Counted from the first letter of the stretch, positions 9,511 to 18,179 are shown. The stretch is 64,000 nt of DNA from Mesorhizobium sp. 65-26 (GCA_001899205.1 MKVL01000038.1:125938-189937); one strand, 5' to 3'. The notes: a model not told the origin generated them from the letters alone. Numbers and translations: made by a program.

Positions 9511-9539
9511 GTGACAGCCAGATGAAACCTTTGTGAAAC
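9511..9539 (-). promoter_or_regulatory. Pho-box-like triple direct repeat upstream of the ABC importer
   Basis: On the minus strand three 7-base half-sites occur at an exact 11-base period: GTTTCAC, four bases, GTTTCAT, four bases, CTGTCAC. The PhoB consensus is two CTGTCAT-like half-sites spaced by four bases. The third half-site matches fully (C or T at the end) and the other two match at 5 of 7 positions. It ends 58 bases before the ATG at 9453, a sensible place for an activator site that replaces a -35 element. Confidence 0.65.
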
Positions 9540-9690
9540 CGGCGGCCCGCAGGACGAAAAAGTAACTCTTTTTAACCGGTTGTAGCAATCACCCTTCCGG
9601 TGTTTTTCCGGCTAACTACTTTCCAGTTCGTTTCTCATCCCTTTCCCCCTTTTTCGCTTACCCTTTTCCATCACGATCCGATCGCCACAC

Positions 9691-10857
9691 TCAGCCGGCG
9701 ATAGAATTTTCGAGCAGTGTCAGAGCCGCCTTCTTGGTCAGCTTGACCGGATTGCCGCCGGCGGTCGGATCGACCACCGCCATGTCGGCGATCAGGTTCT
9801 TGCGCTTCTTGTCCATGTCCAGCCCCTTGATCAGGCCGGGCAGCGTGTGCGGCACCTTCAGTTCCTTGCGCAGCTTGAGGATCGCCTTGGCGAAGCCGTC
9901 GAAGCCGCCCTTGATGCCGCAATAGGCGGCGAGCCGCTCGATGCGGTCCTCGATCGCTTCGCGATTGAAATCGAGCACATAGGGCATGAACACGGCATTG
10001 GTCATGCCGTGATGCGTATCATAGAGAGCACCTACCGGATGTGACAGCGAGTGGATTGCGCCGAGGCCCTTCTGGAAGGCGGTGGCGCCCATGGCCGCCG
10101 CGCTCATCATATGCGCGCGGGCAACGAGATCCTTGCCGTTGGCGAAGGCCTTGGGCAGGTTTTCGAACACCAGCCTAACGCCCTCGACCGCGATGCCGTC
10201 GGCCATCGGATGATAGCCGGGCGCGCAATAGGCTTCCAGGCAGTGGGCAAGCGCGTCCATGCCCGTGCCGGCGGTAATGAAGGGCGGCATGCCCACCGAG
10301 AGCTGCGGGTCGGCGATGACGATGGCCGGCAGCAACTTGGGGTGGAATATGACCTTCTTGGTGTGGGTCGCCTCGTTGGTGATGACGCCGGCACGGCCGA
10401 CTTCGGACCCCGTTCCGGCCGTGGTCGGCACCGCGATGATTGGCGCGATCGCGTCCGAATTGGCGCGCGTCCACCAGTCGCCGACGTCCTCGAAGTCCCA
10501 TACGGGGCGTGTCTGGCCCGCCTGGAAGGCGATCAGTTTGCCGAGGTCGAGCGCGGAACCGCCGCCAAAGGCGATGACGCCGTCATGCTTGCCCTTCTTA
10601 AAGGCGGCGATGCCGGCGGTGAGGTTCGACTCGACCGGGTTCGGCCGCACTTCCGAGAACACGCCATAAGGCACCTTGGCCTCGTCGAGGATCTTCAGCG
10701 TCGAGGCGACGACAGGCAGCTTGGCCAGGCCAGGATCGGTCACGAAGAGCGGTCGCTTGATGCCGGTAGCCGTAAGTACCTCCGGAAGTTCCTTGATGCG
10801 GCCGGCGCCGAAGCGGACGGTGGTGGGGTAGTTCCATTTCGAAATAAGCTTGGACAT
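9691..10857 (-). CDS. Iron-containing (group III) alcohol dehydrogenase
   Basis: This 388-residue protein has the Fe-ADH layout. An N-terminal NAD-binding domain has GGGSALDLGK near residue 97 and PTTAGTGSEVGR near 145. A helical metal domain follows with TGMDALAHCLEAY and LGAIHSLSHPVGALYDTHHG, which supply the Asp/His metal ligands. It should oxidise an alcohol to an aldehyde with NAD+. It is the last gene of a minus-strand block with an aldehyde dehydrogenase, a glutamine-synthetase-like ligase, an amino-acid permease and an amidohydrolase. An alcohol group on an amine or amino alcohol is therefore a reasonable substrate (inference). Confidence 0.9.
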   Translation of the reverse strand: MSKLISKWNYPTTVRFGAGRIKELPEVLTATGIKRPLFVTDPGLAKLPVVASTLKILDEAKVPYGVFSEVRPNPVESNLTAGIAAFKKGKHDGVIAFGGGSALDLGKLIAFQAGQTRPVWDFEDVGDWWTRANSDAIAPIIAVPTTAGTGSEVGRAGVITNEATHTKKVIFHPKLLPAIVIADPQLSVGMPPFITAGTGMDALAHCLEAYCAPGYHPMADGIAVEGVRLVFENLPKAFANGKDLVARAHMMSAAAMGATAFQKGLGAIHSLSHPVGALYDTHHGMTNAVFMPYVLDFNREAIEDRIERLAAYCGIKGGFDGFAKAILKLRKELKVPHTLPGLIKGLDMDKKRKNLIADMAVVDPTAGGNPVKLTKKAALTLLENSIAG

Positions 10858-10894
10858 TTCGACCTTCTTGACTGCTTGGATTCTTGGTCTGCCG

Positions 10895-11389
10895 TTAATT
10901 CACAAAGGTGTTGGCCACGCGTACGGACCGCATCATGTAAGGGATCCAGATAATCGCACCCCAGATCGTTCGGGAGATCGACCGGACCGTGTCCTTGTCG
11001 TAAGCGTCGGCCAGCGTCGGAAAGGTGTCGGGGAAGATCACGTGCGCGGCCCACGGATCAAGGAGCAGATAGACCGGCGTAACCGCTGCCCAGATGATGT
11101 ACCAGCCAGGAAAAATCTGCCAACGCTTGAACATGAAGAACAGCAGTAAGGCCGGGGCGGTGAGGTTCAGTATGCCGCTGACCAGGAGCTCCGCGGCAAT
11201 CAGCACGTTTTGCAGAACACTGAGAGCACGCCAGTTCTGGAAGATGCCGACATAGTCCGTATCGTAGAGCTGTATCAGCCCGACGATAGGCGTGAGCACC
11301 AGCCCGAGCATGGGCAGGACGAGCCAACCGCCGATGCCCTCAGGCTCTTCACGCGCCGGTAAGGCAGCCGATTGTTGCGTCTCCGCCAT
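10895..11389 (-). CDS. DUF2569 family membrane protein
   Basis: This 164-residue protein has four predicted transmembrane helices. After a short soluble N-terminus it shows GIGGWLVLPMLGLVLTPIVG, the characteristic DUF2569 opening, and later FMFKRWQIFPGWYIIW. Function of the family is unknown. The gene is embedded between the aldehyde dehydrogenase (41 bases upstream) and the Fe-alcohol dehydrogenase (37 bases downstream) on the same strand. It is therefore likely part of that operon and may have a membrane or transport role there. A second, longer DUF2569-like protein is encoded at 61243-61962. Confidence 0.8.
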   Translation of the reverse strand: MAETQQSAALPAREEPEGIGGWLVLPMLGLVLTPIVGLIQLYDTDYVGIFQNWRALSVLQNVLIAAELLVSGILNLTAPALLLFFMFKRWQIFPGWYIIWAAVTPVYLLLDPWAAHVIFPDTFPTLADAYDKDTVRSISRTIWGAIIWIPYMMRSVRVANTFVN

Positions 11390-11430
11390 CCCTCCTCCTC
11401 AAATCCAAATCGATCGCGCTTCCAGCCGCG

Positions 11431-12819
11431 TCAAATCGCTTCGCGCAGGTGGAAGGACTTCGGCCTGGTCAGATTGTCGTAGCCGATTGCCGACAGCGCC
11501 GCGCCCTTGCCGGTGTCCTTGACGCCGGTCCACACCAGCGCCGGATCGAGATAGTCGCAGCGGTTCATGAATACCGTGCCCGTCTCGACGCGATCGCCGA
11601 TCGCCACCGCATGCTCGGTGTCGCGCGTCCAGATCGAGGCGGTCAGGCCGTAAGGGCTGTCGTTCATCAGCGCAATCGCCTCCTCGTCGTTGCGCACCTT
11701 CATGATGCCGACGATCGGGCCGAAGCTCTCCTCGCGCATGACGCTCATCTGGTGATCGACCCCGGTCAGCACTTCTGGCGCAAGATAAGGCGAGCCCGCC
11801 TTGTCGTTCTCCACCTTCATGTTGATGTGCGCCGTGGCGCCCTTGCGCAGGGCTTCCGCCTTCTGCTCGCGGATAAGGTCGGCGAAGCGCGCCTGTGCCA
11901 TCGGGCCCATCGTTGTCGCCTGCTCCAGCGGATTGCCGACGACGTAGTTCCTGGTCTCCGCGATGAAGCCCTCGACGAACGCGTCGTAGACCTTCTCGTG
12001 CACGTAGACACGCTCGATGCCGCAGCAGCACTGGCCGGAATTGTAGAAGGCGCCGTCGACCAGATTGGCAACCGCGTGGTCAAGCTTGGCGTCGGGCAGC
12101 ACATAGGCCGGATCCTTGCCGCCGAGTTCCAGACCGAGCGACATGAACGTGCCGGCCGCTGCCCTCTCTATGGCGCGGCCGCCGGCGACGGAACCGGTGA
12201 AATTGACATGGTCGATCTTGCCGGAGCCGAGCAGCTTCTCGGTCTGCGCGTGGTTGAGCACGATGTTCTGGAACACGCCCTTTGGCAGTCCGGCTTTATC
12301 GAAGGCCTGCTGGAAGCGCTCGCCAACCAGCAGCGTCTGCGCCGCGTGCTTCAGGATGACCGTGTTGCCGGCCATCAGCGCCGGCACGATGGTGTTGACC
12401 GCGGTGAGGTAAGGATAATTCCAGGGCGCGATGACCATCACCACGCCGAGCGGATCCTTCTTCACGTAGCGACGAAACCCGTCTTTCGGATTGGAGGCCG
12501 GCACCGGCCTGAGCGCGGCCTCGGCGATCTCGACCATATAGTTGGTGCGTTCCTTGACGCCGCCGAACTCGCCGCCATAGCGCACCGGCCGCCCCATCTG
12601 CCAGGCGATCTCCGGGACGATCTCGTCGGTCATCGCGACCAGCGCCTCGAGCATCGCCAGCATATACTTGCCGCGTTCGACGATCGGCGTCCCTGCCCAT
12701 TTTTCTTGCGCCGCCTTGGCGCGCTCGACAGCCGCGTTGACGGCCTGGTCCGTCGCGACCGGCCGCTCGGCATAGATCGAGCCGTCGATGGGGGATTTGA
12801 GTTTGACCGTCTCGGTCAT
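11431..12819 (-). CDS. NAD(P)-dependent aldehyde dehydrogenase
   Basis: This 462-residue member of the ALDH superfamily has SLGLELGGKDPAYVLPDA carrying the catalytic Glu near residue 240 and FYNSGQCCCGIERVYVHE with the catalytic Cys near 272. The cofactor region is APWNYPYLTAVN near 133. It converts an aldehyde to a carboxylic acid. Genomically it sits between the glutamine-synthetase-like gene and the DUF2569/Fe-ADH genes, so it probably takes the aldehyde made by the alcohol dehydrogenase. PuuC-like roles in gamma-glutamyl intermediate oxidation are compatible. The 213-base gap to the upstream gene may hold its own promoter. Confidence 0.9.
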   Translation of the reverse strand: MTETVKLKSPIDGSIYAERPVATDQAVNAAVERAKAAQEKWAGTPIVERGKYMLAMLEALVAMTDEIVPEIAWQMGRPVRYGGEFGGVKERTNYMVEIAEAALRPVPASNPKDGFRRYVKKDPLGVVMVIAPWNYPYLTAVNTIVPALMAGNTVILKHAAQTLLVGERFQQAFDKAGLPKGVFQNIVLNHAQTEKLLGSGKIDHVNFTGSVAGGRAIERAAAGTFMSLGLELGGKDPAYVLPDAKLDHAVANLVDGAFYNSGQCCCGIERVYVHEKVYDAFVEGFIAETRNYVVGNPLEQATTMGPMAQARFADLIREQKAEALRKGATAHINMKVENDKAGSPYLAPEVLTGVDHQMSVMREESFGPIVGIMKVRNDEEAIALMNDSPYGLTASIWTRDTEHAVAIGDRVETGTVFMNRCDYLDPALVWTGVKDTGKGAALSAIGYDNLTRPKSFHLREAI

Positions 12820-13032
12820 CGTTTAAGTCCTCGCACTTCTCTAACAATCGAAATTCATGTGGCCGGCACTGTCTCATGCGCCAGACCGGCACCTTTTCCC
12901 GCATGATGACGGGAAGAAGGATGAAGCTCCAACGTCGGCGCCCCTGGCCTTCTTGCCGAGGCCCGAAGGTTGGCAAGCAGCTCACCCCGAAAGGACAAGC
13001 GCCAGCCACGGCGCCGACGTTCGCGGCTTACC

Positions 13033-14403
13033 TTAGTACCGCTCGAAGCCCCTGTGCAGTTCCCAATCCGTAATGCGGCGGTCGTATTCGAACTGCTCCC
13101 AGCGCGCCGTGTGCACATAGTGCTCGATCACGTCGTCGCCGAAGGCCTGCTTCAGCATCTTCGACTTGGCCAGCGTCTCGGTGGCGTCGCGCAGCGTCTT
13201 GGGGATCTCCGGCAGGCGCGAGGCCTGATAGGCGTCGCCGACGAAGGGCTGCTGCAGTTCCAGCTTCTCGTCGATGCCCGCGAGACCCGAGGCGATCAGC
13301 GCCGCGAAGGCGAGATAGGGATTGAGGTCGGCGCCACCGATACGGCACTCCATGCGGATGCCCTTGGTGCCCTCGCCGCACAGGCGGAAGCCCGCTGTGC
13401 GGTTGTCCTCGCTCCACATGATCTTGGTCGGCGCGAAGGTGCCGGCCTGGAAGCGCTTGTAGGAGTTGATGTAGGGCGCCAGGAACCAGGTGAACTCCTT
13501 GGCGTATTTGAGCTGGCCGGCCGCCCACTGCTGACCGAGCGTCGACAGCGTCCAATTCGCCTTCTTGTCGAAGAACAGCGGCGTCTTGCCGTCGGCGCTC
13601 CACAGCGAATTGTGGATGTGGCTGGAATTGCCGGCGAGCCCGTAATTGTACTTGGCCATGAAGGAGATCGACTTGCCTTCGGATTCGGCGATCTCCTTGG
13701 CGCCGTTCTTCAGGATCACATGGCGGTCGGCCATGTCGAGCGCCTCGGCATAGCGCACGTTGATCTCTTCCTGGCCCGGCCCCCATTCGCCCTTCGAGTT
13801 CTCGATCGGGATGCCGGCGGCCTCCATCTCGTTGCGAAGCCGGCGCATGACGCCTTCTTCCTTGGTGGTGATGCCGATCTGGTAGTCGCCGATATAGGGC
13901 GAGGCCGTATCCAGCCCCTGCCAGTGCTTCTTGCGGGCGGAATCGTAGGTTTCGCTGAACAGGTAGAATTCCAGTTCCGAGGCGAAATAGCCGATATAGC
14001 CGCGATCGTGCAGTCGCTTGACCTGCTTCTTGAGGATGGCGCGCGGCGAGTGCGGCAGGTCGTCATGGGTATGGTGGTCGAGCACGTCGCAGATCACCAG
14101 AGCCGTCTTTTCCAGCCAGGGGATGCGCCGCAGCGTCGACAGGTCCGGCTTCATGACGAAGTCGCCATAGCCTTTCGACCAGCTTGCCGCCTTGTAGCCG
14201 GGCACCGGCTCCATATCGATGTCGGCCGCCAGCAGGTAGTTGCAGCCATGCGTCTCGTCATGCGCGGAATCCACGAAATACTGGGCAAGGAAGCGCTTCC
14301 CCGCCAGCCGCCCCTGCATGTCGACGATGCAGGCGAGCACCGTGTCGATCTCGCCGCCGGAGACCGCCTTCTTCAACTGATCGAACGAGAAATTTCCGGC
14401 CAT
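13033..14403 (-). CDS. Glutamine synthetase family protein (gamma-glutamyl-amine ligase-like)
   Basis: This 456-residue glutamine-synthetase-fold enzyme has FASELEFYLFSE near residue 140 (metal-binding Glu), GPGQEEINVRY near 207, NSSHIHNSLW near 270 (ATP/metal His) and the C-terminal RIGGADLNPYLAFAALIASG. The N-terminal beta-grasp part is short and divergent compared with true GlnA. I see no close match to the adenylylation-loop tyrosine motif near the C-terminus. This pattern is usual for PuuA/IpuC/GlnA4-like ligases that join glutamate to amines. The neighbours (APC permease, amidohydrolase, two dehydrogenases) support a catabolic role rather than ammonia assimilation. Confidence 0.85.
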   Translation of the reverse strand: MAGNFSFDQLKKAVSGGEIDTVLACIVDMQGRLAGKRFLAQYFVDSAHDETHGCNYLLAADIDMEPVPGYKAASWSKGYGDFVMKPDLSTLRRIPWLEKTALVICDVLDHHTHDDLPHSPRAILKKQVKRLHDRGYIGYFASELEFYLFSETYDSARKKHWQGLDTASPYIGDYQIGITTKEEGVMRRLRNEMEAAGIPIENSKGEWGPGQEEINVRYAEALDMADRHVILKNGAKEIAESEGKSISFMAKYNYGLAGNSSHIHNSLWSADGKTPLFFDKKANWTLSTLGQQWAAGQLKYAKEFTWFLAPYINSYKRFQAGTFAPTKIMWSEDNRTAGFRLCGEGTKGIRMECRIGGADLNPYLAFAALIASGLAGIDEKLELQQPFVGDAYQASRLPEIPKTLRDATETLAKSKMLKQAFGDDVIEHYVHTARWEQFEYDRRITDWELHRGFERY

Positions 14404-14500
14404 TCTATCGGCACTCCAGCGCTTGTCGTTTCGGACTTCATTTGAACCATGCGGAAAGCCATGGCCAGGAGATCCCGGCCATGGCTTGTGGGTATCGGCC

Positions 14501-16087
14501 TCAGTGGCCGGCGGTTTCGCCGACGGCCTGCTCGGCCGCCTTGATCGCCGCCTGGCGCGCCGCGATGATCTCGCCGAGCGGCGGACCCTGGAAGCGGCGC
14601 TTCTCGAAGGCGAACCAGACGATCGCCGTCAGCACGAAGAAGCCAACGGTGATGTAGAGCGCCCAGTCGTTCGGGGGCTGGATGCCGATGACGAAGATCA
14701 GGATCATCGAGACCAGCGACAGGAAGGCAAAGAGCATGAACACGCCACGCCCCATGTTCCACGGTCCCATCTTGTCCCACTTCGGCGTTCCCCAGGCCAG
14801 CATGCCGAGCACGATCGGCACGGTGAAGGACAGGAACAGGAAGATGACCGTGCAGGAGACGACGATCGTGTAGGCAGAGGTGCCGGCGACCGAAACCACC
14901 GACGATCCCCACACGAACAGCACCGACAGGATCGCCGCCGTCCAGATCGCCGCCACCGGCGTGCGGTAGGTCGGGCTGACCTTAGCCAGCGATGCGGAGC
15001 CCGGCAGGCCGCCGTCACGCGAGAAGGCGAAGATCATGCGCGAAGCCGAGGTGACGGTGGCGAGGCCGCAGAGGAGCTGCGATATGAACACGACCAGATA
15101 GACGAACTCCTTCAGACCGGAAGGAACGCGCTGGTCGAAGGCCCAGAAGAACACGTTCCAGCCCTGCTTGGCGGCATCGTCCATGTTCGGGATCATCAGC
15201 ACGAAGGCGGCCAGGAACAGGTAGCCGAACAGCGCCGACCAGACGACCGACATCACCATCGCGCGCGGTACGGACGAGGCCGCCTTTATGGTCTCCTCCG
15301 AAGTATGCGCGGAAGCGTCGTAACCGGTGATGGTGTAGATTGGCAGCAACAGGCCGAGCGCGAAGACCCAGGCATTCGAAACCGCCGGCCAGACCGGATC
15401 GCCGGTAAGCGAACCATCCGCTGCCAGTGTCGGCTGTCCTGAATAGTTATGGAACGTGAACAGACGGGCGAAGTCCCAATGCTCTGCCGAGAAGAGGCAG
15501 ACCACGGCTATGAGGATGGAACCGAAGAAAATCAGATAGCCGGAGAAGTCCGTCAGCTTCGCCGTCAGCTTGATGCCGAGGTGATTGATCAATGCCTGGG
15601 CGCCGGTGATGACGACCAGAAAGATCATCTGGTTGGTCAGCGACCCGTCGATGTGGAGCGCCGGGCCGAAGGCACCGATGAAGAATGTCCAGGTGCCGAC
15701 ATTGATGGCCCCCAGCACGGTGATGAGACCAAGCAGGTTGAGCCATGCCGTGACCCAGCCGGTGCCGCGATTGCCGAGGATCGAGCCCCAGTGGTAGAGG
15801 CCTCCGGCCGTCGGATAGGCCGAACTGATCTGCGACATGGCCACCGCGAAGGTGAGCGAGACGAAGCAGCCGACCAGCCAGCCGATGCCGATGCCGATGC
15901 CACCGGCGCCCGCGGTTCCCTGAGCCAGCGAGTTGATGCCGCCGGACAGGATGCAGATGATCGAGAACGAGACGGCGAAATTCGAAAAGCGGCTCAGGCG
16001 CCGCTCCAGTTCCTGGGCGTAGCCCATGTTGTGGAGGACTTTTACGTCCTCCGCCTTGTCTGTATCAGAGTAGTTCTGTGGCGCCAT
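14501..16087 (-). CDS. APC-superfamily amino acid/amine permease
   Basis: This is a roughly 528-residue transporter with about 12 transmembrane helices. The N-terminus reads LERRLSRFSNFAVSFSIICILSGGINSL, the typical opening of APC members of the GabP/amine permease (AAT/ACT) type. SGLITV-like and YDASAHTSEET segments are also present. The start at 16087 is chosen because AGGGGA lies just upstream; a longer frame to 16144 has no better site. It should import an amine or amino acid substrate for the enzymes encoded downstream. It lies 22 bases after the amidohydrolase gene and 97 bases before the ligase gene. Confidence 0.88.
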   Translation of the reverse strand: MAPQNYSDTDKAEDVKVLHNMGYAQELERRLSRFSNFAVSFSIICILSGGINSLAQGTAGAGGIGIGIGWLVGCFVSLTFAVAMSQISSAYPTAGGLYHWGSILGNRGTGWVTAWLNLLGLITVLGAINVGTWTFFIGAFGPALHIDGSLTNQMIFLVVITGAQALINHLGIKLTAKLTDFSGYLIFFGSILIAVVCLFSAEHWDFARLFTFHNYSGQPTLAADGSLTGDPVWPAVSNAWVFALGLLLPIYTITGYDASAHTSEETIKAASSVPRAMVMSVVWSALFGYLFLAAFVLMIPNMDDAAKQGWNVFFWAFDQRVPSGLKEFVYLVVFISQLLCGLATVTSASRMIFAFSRDGGLPGSASLAKVSPTYRTPVAAIWTAAILSVLFVWGSSVVSVAGTSAYTIVVSCTVIFLFLSFTVPIVLGMLAWGTPKWDKMGPWNMGRGVFMLFAFLSLVSMILIFVIGIQPPNDWALYITVGFFVLTAIVWFAFEKRRFQGPPLGEIIAARQAAIKAAEQAVGETAGH

Positions 16088-16109
16088 GTGGAAGTCCCCT
16101 ATTGGTTTC

Positions 16110-16931
16110 TTAGCTGGCCGATTGAACTGACCTTCCGACTGCATGCGACCTGGAACGCGCCGTCTCCTCGGCCGGCTCCAGGCCTGTGAAAATCCCCGTA
16201 AGCAGATCCGCCCATCTCCGCTGCCCGGCTTCGCCGGAAATCTCGTCGTTGCGGATTTCGATCATCGCGCAGGGCAACCCGCGCGAACGCGCGTGGCGCT
16301 CAAGCGTGTAGTAGACACGGTCGGCCGGCGAATAGGGCTCGTTGACGCCGACGGTCACGCCGGCAAGCCGCTGCAGCGCGGCGATCAGCGGCGCCGCCAG
16401 GCGGTGGTCGTCATCATGGATGATCCCGATGTGCCAGGGCCGCTTGCGCCCCTTGTAGACGGGCGTGAAGGAATGGACCGAGACCAGCCAGGTCTTGAGC
16501 CCCCGCGCCAGCCGGTCTTCCACGATCCGCTCGATCGTGTCGTGGAAGGGCTGCCAGGAGATCGCGACGCGGGCGGCGCGCTGCTTGTCGGAAAGGTTCG
16601 TGTTGCCGGGTATCGTCGTCGTCTCGCTGACGGGCGGAACCAGGTCGGGCGCGTCGAGCGGGCGGTTGCAGTCGATGACGAGGCGCGAGATGCGGGTCTC
16701 GACCAGCGTGGCGTCGAGCGCCGCCGCCATCTGGCGGGCGACCGGCAACGCACCCGGATCCCAGGCGATATGCCGGGAAAGATCGTCCTGAGCGAGGCCC
16801 AGCGTGCCGAATTCGGGCGGCAGAAAATTGGAGGCATGGTCGCATGTCAGGACGAAGGGGCTCGTCCCACCGGGGTTGATCACCCCGACGGAATCAGACT
16901 CCGCGACGCTGGTCGACCGCGCTGTCTCCAT
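16110..16931 (-). CDS. N-formylglutamate amidohydrolase family protein
   Basis: This 273-residue protein has the family motifs FVLTCDHASNFLP near residue 27 (metal-binding Asp-His) and VSVHSFTPVYKGRKRPWHIG near 150, plus EPYSPADRVYYTLERHA and MIEIRNDEI. The family cleaves N-formylglutamate in histidine breakdown, but relatives hydrolyse other N-acyl or gamma-glutamyl amides. No hut genes are present here. It is the first gene of the minus-strand block ending at the Fe-ADH, which suggests that it releases glutamate or the product amine-acid from a pathway intermediate (inference). Confidence 0.85.
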   Translation of the reverse strand: METARSTSVAESDSVGVINPGGTSPFVLTCDHASNFLPPEFGTLGLAQDDLSRHIAWDPGALPVARQMAAALDATLVETRISRLVIDCNRPLDAPDLVPPVSETTTIPGNTNLSDKQRAARVAISWQPFHDTIERIVEDRLARGLKTWLVSVHSFTPVYKGRKRPWHIGIIHDDDHRLAAPLIAALQRLAGVTVGVNEPYSPADRVYYTLERHARSRGLPCAMIEIRNDEISGEAGQRRWADLLTGIFTGLEPAEETARSRSHAVGRSVQSAS

Positions 16932-17079
16932 AGTCCCGCTGTTCCCTTGGGAGCGCTGTATCGTATGTTACGTATTTTGCCTCATTGCGTCCCTATGGAT
17001 GATTTCATACAGTTTGTCGGCCTTTGTCAAACGCGATTTGGGAAAAGCCGCAGCGACCGGGCGAAGGGGTGGGGAAAAG
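16932..17079. promoter_or_regulatory. Divergent promoter region between amidohydrolase and RpiR regulator
   Basis: This 148-base AT-richer spacer separates the two divergent start codons. It contains TGTATCGTATGTTACGTA around 16958-16975 and GATGATTTCATACAG around 16996-17010, each with imperfect dyad character, which could be regulator sites. The regulator gene has a purine-rich site (AGGGGTGGGGAAAAG) right before its ATG. Promoter elements are not clear enough to assign. Confidence 0.45.
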
Positions 17080-17907
17080 ATGATTTCCAGCATTGCCGAA
17101 CTGATCGCCGAGCGCATGGACGCCATGCCGGCGGGGGAACGCCGCGCGGCGCAGACCCTGATCGCCAACTATCCGTTGATCGGCCTGAAGACAGTTGCCG
17201 AATTCTCCGCGGCTGCCGGCGTGTCCTCGCCCACCATCCTGCGCTTCGTCGCCCGGCTCGGCTTCCAGAACTACCCGGAATTCCAGTCGACCTTGCAGGA
17301 CGAACTGGCGGCGCAGCTGCAATCGCCGGCGACGCGCACGCTCAACCCGCCCTCCCCCGGCGGGGGCGCCACGCCGCCGATGCTGGAAGCGACCCTCGAC
17401 AACATGCGCGAGACCTTTCGGCACCTGTCCGACCGGCAGCTCGCGGACATCGCCGCCCAGCTTGCCGGCCGGCGCGGCAAGACGTTCCTGATCGGAGGTC
17501 GTTTCACCGACCCGCTCGCCCGCTACATGGCCGCCCACCTCGCCATCGTCCAGCCCGAGGTTTTCCACCTTGCCGGACAGGAGAGCATGTGGCGCGACCG
17601 TCTGATCGACATGGGCAAGCGCGACGTCCTGGTGATCTTCGACATCAGGCGCTATCAGGACAGCCTCATCCGCTTCGCCGAGAAGGCGCACCAGCGCGGC
17701 GTGCAGATCGTGCTCTTCACCGACCAATGGCTGTCGCCGATCGCCCGCTTCGCCCGCCACGTCATCGCCGGGCGCACCGCCGTGCCATCGGCCTGGGATT
17801 CGTCAGCGGCGCTTTTCGTCGTCGCCGAGATGCTGATCGCCACTGTGACGCGACAACTCGAGGTCGAGGGTTCCCGGCGCATCCGCGCCATGGAAGACCT
17901 GCGCTGA
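17080..17907 (+). CDS. MurR/RpiR family transcriptional regulator
   Basis: This 275-residue protein has an N-terminal HTH_6 domain (about 1-77, with FSAAAGVSSPTILRFVARLG as recognition region) and a C-terminal SIS domain (about 125-250, with KTFLIGGRFTDPLARYMAAHL) that binds a phosphosugar or other small ligand. The ATG at 17080 is chosen for its strong upstream purine-rich site and because the HTH domain then starts at once. It is transcribed away from the amidohydrolase-permease-ligase block and is its likely local regulator. The ligand is unknown. Confidence 0.9.
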   Translation: MISSIAELIAERMDAMPAGERRAAQTLIANYPLIGLKTVAEFSAAAGVSSPTILRFVARLGFQNYPEFQSTLQDELAAQLQSPATRTLNPPSPGGGATPPMLEATLDNMRETFRHLSDRQLADIAAQLAGRRGKTFLIGGRFTDPLARYMAAHLAIVQPEVFHLAGQESMWRDRLIDMGKRDVLVIFDIRRYQDSLIRFAEKAHQRGVQIVLFTDQWLSPIARFARHVIAGRTAVPSAWDSSAALFVVAEMLIATVTRQLEVEGSRRIRAMEDLR

Positions 17908-18103
17908 AAACAGCCCCGCGCGCCGCGCGCCATCGCGTCAATGTTACACAGATTTAATGTGCATGCTCGCGGCACAATTGCCATAAAGCCATGGTATCAG
18001 CACTGCCCGAAGCGGGGAGTCAGAGAATTTTGGGGCAAGCCTCATGTCTCGTTCAGCCGAATTTGTAGGATGCCAGGTGATTCCACTTGGTTGTGAAATG
18101 CTC

Positions 18104-18118
18104 TGACGCGTTGCGTCA
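18104..18118. promoter_or_regulatory. Palindrome TGACGC-GTT-GCGTCA upstream of the RND efflux genes
   Basis: A perfect 6-base inverted repeat with a 3-base centre lies about 62 bases before the start of the efflux adaptor gene, in the 272-base spacer after the RpiR gene. Its position suits an operator. No regulator gene adjoins the pump genes, so the binding protein is unknown. No other gene is seen in this spacer. Confidence 0.4.
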
Positions 18119-18179
18119 TTTGCCGCGTTCGCCTTTCTGGCGGTGGTGGCGGTGAGCATCCTTGCCAACCGGAGTGTCG

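Noticed and set aside
11449-12906. Plus-strand frame of about 485 codons opposite the aldehyde dehydrogenase gene
   Set aside because: It is an antisense shadow: low-complexity Arg/His/Asp composition over a canonical ALDH gene.
12890-12920. Possible terminator between the ligase and aldehyde dehydrogenase genes
   Set aside because: TTCCCG and CGGGAA form only a 6-base stem with an 8-base loop, and no T-run follows on the minus strand.
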